Source: Anisus vortex
Lineage: Eukaryota; Mollusca; Gastropoda; Planorbidae
Reading direction: 5' to 3'
Assembly: GCA_949126835.1 (NCBI GenBank)
Contig: OX421501.1
Location: 3,312,617 to 3,376,616 of the forward strand
Length of the DNA stretch: 64,000 bases
In this document: positions 59,137 through 64,000 of the stretch, in pieces
How the letters are laid out: every line of letters starts with the position of its first letter
How positions within the stretch are numbered: the stretch's first letter is position 1
Notes under the pieces: generated by a model
Told to the model about the DNA's origin: nothing
Database searches by the model: none
Seen by the model: the letters and a program-made list of their open reading frames with translations, nothing else
Translations under genes and position numbers: made by a program

Positions 59137-60037
59137 TAGGGATGTTAAAACCGGTTTGTTTTCAAAACCGGTTTTCGGTTCTATAAAACCGGTTTAAAAC
59201 TGGATTTCGATTCTCTCCCCCCCCCCCCCCCCCACAATGTCACAAGTCACAGGCCGGAAAAGACAAATGTGCGTAGTTTTGTAGGTGTATTTGAAAAATA
59301 GTTCAAACTTAATACGTGTTTGCAGAGCATTCAAGAGGTTGATTTTTGTGAATACATTATGATTTTGTACACTTTACCATAACATTCTTTAGAACTAAAA
59401 AAAAGGGCTAATTGAATGAAACCGATCATAGCTTTCAATAGTGATAATTTGTGCAATGTGCTTTTAGAGTTGTAAAATAATGTATTGAATAGGATCACGT
59501 AGCACCAATCAAAAGTAAAAAGAATGTGTATTTAATGCTGCCGTTAATAATAAAGCACAGACGCGGTATCTAGCCGGCATCCGTCCGTCTCGAGAGACGA
59601 TGTTGTAGCTTCATGGGTGAGGTATTCAACTGCACCGCTGAGAATGGCTTTGTAGGCCAACCCGGGAGGGGCAACCCCTGCCGCATTTGAGGCACATCCA
59701 ACAGTAGCGCACATCTAAACGATGAGCCGACATTTGGTTTGATGTTGTTTTTATCGCAAGCCATAGTTGGTATTGGGGAAACAAAAAAAGAAACACAATA
59801 TCTAAGACTAAATAAGGTTAGCAAGTCATTTCAAGAATTGTTTTGCGTGAATCCAACATTATTTTTTTTTAAAATAATTCTATTAGAACCAATAAAAAAA
59901 AATAAGAGTGTGCTACTTACTACTTGAAGTAATGATTACCTTCCATCCAAGAAACCGAAATCCGGTTTTTAAAAAAAAAACCGGTTTTCAGATTCAAAAC
60001 CGGAATCCCGTATTCCGGTTTTCGTTTAACATCCCTA
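59137..60037 (-). mobile_element. hAT element remnant, same family as 28357-29050
   Basis: Ends TAGGGATGTTAAAACCGG and TTTAACATCCCTA with an exact 8-bp duplication ATTGCTAT (59129-59136, 60038-60045). On the minus strand MACDKNNIKPNVGSS matches MACDKNNIKPHV in the other copy. An unrelated GC-rich repeat (GTCTCGAGAGACGATG...) interrupts it at about 59570-59730. Confidence 0.8.
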
Positions 60038-60423
60038 ATTGCTATACCATGTAGCCTGCTGTTCCATGATATTGCGGAAATCGGCAATGTGGTCAGTAAA
60101 AGACCTACCAGTTCAGAAATCTGCATTTTTTGTTTTGTTTTGTTTTGTTTTTTTCACTTTGGAGTCTACTTCTCTCTTCATCTTATCTTATCTTATATCA
60201 TTAAATATTAGGATAATGAGTGTCACCCTGGTGCAATGTGAATTGAGCGAATGGTCAGCTCATTCCGTGTTCTTTATCATTACCATGACTTTATATGTTG
60301 TATGTTTTTAATTATTTTTTGTTCAATTATATTATTAATTTGTTCCTATATTCCATTTGTAAGTGCACATATTGACTCTTTAGATATCTTTTTCCTTTTC
60401 AAATTCATATGCATTGTTTTCAT

Positions 60424-60531
60424 CATGTATGGAATCAGTTATGTTTTTATCATGTATGGAATCAGTTCTGTTTTTATTATGTATGGAATCAGTTATGTTT
60501 TCATCATGTATGGAATCATTTATGTGAGATT
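60424..60531. repeat. 27-bp tandem repeat, four copies
   Basis: CATGTATGGAATCAGTTATG plus TTTTTAT, four times with small changes; it keeps a plus frame open (VFIMYGISY). Confidence 0.85.
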
Positions 60532-61589
60532 TTGTTCTGCCTTTCTGACGAGATTACTGATTTTGGTTATCAGATTTAAAACTTAAGATTGGATTAAGGA
60601 TCGAGAAGAGTTAAGGTCATTGTTGATATCGTTAACTCATCTTGTTGCTCTTTTGACATTGTTGTGAACTTATATTTCTGTGTGTGTAATATTGATTTCC
60701 ACCATTGTATTCAAAGTGCGAATGGTTTAGACATCTTCTGTTGTAAATGGCTGATGCTTTTTTGTTCTCATCGTCATATTTTTTGCATGAGTGACTTATG
60801 ATTTGGGGATGTAGATTTCAGCAAGGTCTGTCTCGAAATGGGGGGTAAATGTTACGGTCAAGTTGGTAGTGACCCCCATGTGACCTTTTATTTAGGACAG
60901 ACTTGCTTGAGTTAAACTTTTTGTCTACAATATCGCATTTTACAGGTTTTCGCATTTTAAATCATTGTGAAAGTTTCCTAAAAAAATAAAAGGTTACTAA
61001 TCTATTTCCCGTTGCTTAGTTTGCTAGGATGGATAGACAAAGGGATAATATATTGATCGTTTTGGAAGGGTAGAAACATCTTTGTCTGGTTTGCTCCATG
61101 ACCTGGGTTGGGTTGGAAATTTCAGCCAAGGTTTGGGGCACTGAACTTTAATTACTTGTGTCGGCTCTGGTAAAAAAAAGATTTATTGTTCAAATTAGCA
61201 CTTTACATTCTAAAAATCACGCAGTCTTTATTGAGCAAGCTGTATATATACTGGAGACAGAAACTTAGTTTAGTTAGTTGTAAGGAGGACAACCCGCTTG
61301 CGAGAACTCTGAAGAACTGGAGAACTTTTAGGCATCTCGAAGTGTTAGTGATATAGAAGTTGAATGACTGAATGTGGTGGAACGACATTGTAACCATCTT
61401 TGCTTGTACATAAACGTCTGAAGTTTAACAAGTACTGTGTTGTGTAATCAACGGAACCTGAGTTAAAAATAGATATTTGTGAACAGTGGACAACCTTTTT
61501 CAGTCTTTAGACAACGTAGCCGTATCAGAGCAATCTGTGTATCCACTACATCAGTTGTAGCTGTAACAGAGAGAGGAACAGAGAGTAAA
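60532..61589. other. Spacer, no gene seen
   Basis: No exon or transposon end recognised between the 27-bp repeat and the start of segmental copy D. Confidence 0.4.
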
Positions 61590-62367
61590 TATAATATGTA
61601 TATGTGGGTGTTTGTATTATGTATATATATAATGTGCATATATTATGCTACAAAAGGCTACGTGTCATTTTGTTAGGGTTTGTGACGGTATTGAGACAGC
61701 TGTAACAAATCGTCGACGGCTTCTAGAAATGCGTTTATTAAATATTCAAACACGTGTAACATTTTTAATATTCTGTTTTGCTTATATAAGAAATCCTCAA
61801 ACTATTAGGATTTCCAAACTATTCTACATTTTGACAAGTTTCAAGCATTTGCAAAAGGTACGTCTGCTTCTGTGTGTTGTTTTTGTTAAAATGAGAAACA
61901 TGGTCTATTTAACAAACGCTCTATCTATTACAGTTTCAAAACTACTTTTCTCATTATCAAGTTAAGAAGTCTTTGTAAAAGGAACGTGTGTTTTTGTTTC
62001 TTAGATATATTATTATTTTAATGTTTCTCGTAAAGTGTAAAGATACTAATTTCATTTAGTTAAATATAAGATTTGTGTATGCTGGAAAAGTGGTATACAA
62101 ACAATGTTATATTTTAAACTACTTCTATTCTAATTAAAAATTTAAAATCTATTTGTTTAAATCACTTATGATCTTCATATACCTCTGGTTGCCATTGGCA
62201 TTAATGACGTACCAAAGAAAAGCCTAATAGTTTGGTATATAAATAAAAGTTATGTCTTAAAATCCTATGTTTCTTATCTTAGTATAGCGTTTTAAATACT
62301 TATTTTACATGAAGCTGTATTTAAAAGTAACATCTGATCTTCTTACAATATGCAGAACCATACAATC

Positions 62368-63643
62368 ATGAACAAATTCTGTCTGATTGCAATTTGCATT
62401 AGCATCCTGGTGATACAGTCTGCTCACTGTGAAGGTAAGGATCAGAGTTATTGTTAAATTTATAAAAGGTAAATGTTATGATTTATGGATAATATAGAAG
62501 AGCAATATCAACTTCCCAGTGAATATACAATTATATGCATCACTGGTACTTTCCGCATTTGCATATGGCTGAGAAAGTTGGACACTGAATACAGAGGCTG
62601 AGAGAAAAATTCATGCGTTTGAGAACAAATGCTATAGAAAGTTATTAGGAATACGCTATTAAGAAAGAAAAAACAAATGTCTTGCTCATGGTCCATAATG
62701 TGGCGCAGAAACAGGAGGCAATTCTTTCAACTGTAAAACGACGAAAGGTCAGATTGTTTGTTCATACTGTAAGGCTTGACTCCTTGGCCAAAACCATCCT
62801 ACAAGGTAAAGTGGAATGAGCACGCAGAAAGGGTCGCAAGAAAAATAATTAGTTGAACAACCTCTAAGCGAACTACCTCTTGATACGCTTCTGCCAACGG
62901 CTTATGGACCTAACTACCCCCTGATACGCTTCTGCAAACTGCTTATGGACCTAGCTACCTTTTGATACGCTTCTGCAAACTGCTTATGGACCTAGCTACC
63001 TTTTGATACGCTTCTGCAAACGGCTTATGGACCTAACTACCTCTTGATACGCTTCTGCAAACGGCTTACGGACCAAACTACCTTTTGATACGCTTCTGCA
63101 AACGGCTTATGGACCGGGACGAATGAAGAAAATTTAATATGGTTAAACGCACCCCTTACGACGAAAGTCACGTGGTCCAATGATGATGATAAAATGCTAT
63201 GATTACAGGCACATACAAATTAAGTGCATACTCTTTAGGCTACTATTTACATAGATTCAAATTTAATGCGCTAGTTAGAATTTCTTTTACTTGCATGAAA
63301 TCATAATTGCTGCATCTAATTGTTAATTTGTTCTGTGTTTGATGCAAATGAAATAGAGACGTTCTATCTCTGAACCTTATCTTCTATATCTATTGTTAGT
63401 AACTCTATTGATTTAGATCTATTCTTCGTTCAGTCTGTCATTCGCCGGAGAGTATAATAGAAATCTGCATGTATTTTTCACTTTCACATTGCACAATAAA
63501 TCATTAACAATAAGACCTAAGCTTATATAATCGATTTTATTATTATTTTAGTTGTGTTTTTTGTTTTTATAAAGATCTCAATTTTGTATGCTATACGTTG
63601 TATATTTTATTTCAGATGAAGATCACACCAGCATTGATAAAAG
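62368..63643 (+). CDS. Small secreted-peptide gene, paralogue D (exons 1-2; rest beyond window)
   Basis: Exon 1, 62368-62434 (67 nt, acceptor TCTTACAATATGCAG upstream, donor GTAAGG, phase 1), encodes a signal peptide starting MNKFCLIAICISILVIQSAH. Exon 2, 63616-63643 (28 nt, acceptor TTTTATTTCAG, donor GTAAAT, phase 2), encodes EDHTSIDKR, again ending on Lys-Arg. The ATG at 62368 was preferred over the in-frame ATG of ATGCAG because the latter sits inside the acceptor. Lengths and phases equal those of paralogues B and C. The mature-peptide exons should lie to the right of the window, so whether this copy encodes a cystine knot is untested. A LINE occupies intron 1 but leaves the splice sites intact. 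Confidence 0.6.
62485..63191 (+). mobile_element. RTE-type LINE 3' fragment in intron 1 of paralogue D
   Basis: Encodes, across stops, TLNTEAERKIHAFENKCYRK, then LLGIRY, VKRRKVRLFGHTVRLDSLAK and GKVEWARRKGRKK: the end of an RTE ORF2. It finishes CACGTGGTCCAATGATGATG. The flanks AAATGTTATGATTTA (62471) and AAATGCTATGATTA (63192) form a ~14-bp target duplication. Paralogue C has the single site GTGCTATGATTACAGG near 44299. Confidence 0.8.
62872..63117 (+). repeat. 41-bp tandem repeat inside the LINE, six copies
   Basis: The GATACGCTTCTGCAAACGGC... unit recurs at exact 41-bp steps (62882, 62923, 62964, 63005, 63046, 63087). It derives from LINE coding sequence and shifts the frame each time. 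Confidence 0.9.
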
Positions 63644-63844
63644 GTAAATTAGTATTATGATAATGTTTTTATAGATAAAAGTAATGTAAGGCAGCGTTTA
63701 CAATTTGACAAACCCAGCCACCTGTACATTTCTCAAACTAATGCAAGGCACCCATCACAACTGGGTGGACTCACAGGGCTTCTCCCGCTAGACTTCATAA
63801 ACAGAAAACTAAAACATATCAACCCCATACATATCAATATATTT

Positions 63845-64000
63845 ACACGGTGGTCGAGCGGTAGGCCGAATGTTCAGGGTTCGAATCCCAGTGAAGGCTA
63901 GGATTTGTTTTCCAGGGGAGTGGGAGTGTGCCCCTGAGTCTGTTTAGCTCTGATCTCTACCTGACATTAGTTGGGGTAGAGTAAAGGTTCCAGGGCATTG
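63845..64000 (+). mobile_element. SINE, second subfamily, paralogue D copy (cut by window end)
   Basis: CGGTGGTCGAGCGGTAGGCC, GGGTTCGAATCCCAGTG and CCCCTGAGTCTGTTTAGCTC; preceded by the minus-oriented SINE fragment at about 63685-63785, as in paralogue C. Confidence 0.75.

Larger units (their letters stand above)
61590..64000 (+). repeat. Direct segmental duplication, copy D
   Basis: Matches 43490-44516 plus 56033-56720, with a LINE inserted at 62485-63191 and without the 11.5-kb insertion. It runs off the window. Confidence 0.8.

Noticed and set aside
59570..59824. 84-codon minus-strand frame with a Met start in the hAT remnant
   Set aside because: Its second half is a GC-rich repeat inserted into the hAT element; the frame is a chance fusion.
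61645..61965. 106-codon frame upstream of paralogue D
   Set aside because: Not open in the duplicate segment C and crosses the inferred 5' UTR exon donor; probably non-coding.

Overview
The window looks like nuclear DNA of a gastropod mollusc, most likely a freshwater heterobranch snail. The evidence is an AT-rich, intron-containing, repeat-dense sequence; many copies of a tRNA-derived SINE; RTE-, CR1- and jockey-like LINE remnants; several families of small DNA transposons; and one large receptor gene of the GRL101 / leucine-rich-repeat GPCR type known from Lymnaea. The assignment to snails is inference. No rRNA, tRNA or CRISPR locus was seen, and nothing prokaryotic.

Layout. 1-3535: 3' part of a Ty3/gypsy-type LTR retrotransposon. 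About 5.0-5.4 kb: first two exons of a small secreted-peptide gene (paralogue A). 11.9-12.9 kb (minus): a two-exon gene for a secreted Trp/Asn/Arg-rich protein. 15.4-16.1 kb: a perfect 24-bp minisatellite. 17.6-20.6 kb (minus): a complete four-exon gene (paralogue B) whose exons predict a signal peptide, a short pro-region and a six-cysteine knot with C-terminal glycine. 21-32 kb: transposon remnants, including a LINE with the arrangement expected from twin priming, THAP-coding fragments and two hAT elements. 32.07-35.56 kb: intron-poor GPCR with lectin-like, LDLa, LRR and seven-helix regions. 36-43 kb: mostly repeats. 43.5-64 kb: two direct copies of the small-peptide gene (paralogues C and D). 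C is split by an 11.5-kb insertion that holds five tandem Helentron-like units and a perfect (TGGC)308 array; D runs off the window end.

How it fits together. The main biological signal is a family of small secreted-peptide genes with shared architecture: a 67-nt signal-peptide coding segment ending in phase 1, a 28-31-nt pro exon ending in phase 2 and usually in a basic pair, and then, in paralogue B, a cysteine-rich exon and a short last exon that supplies the sixth cysteine. The window also records its history unusually well: several insertions (the 11.5-kb block, two hAT-type MITEs, a LINE, a SINE) have an uninterrupted 'empty' site in a duplicate segment elsewhere in the window. Most other long open frames are translations of tandem repeats or of transposon debris.
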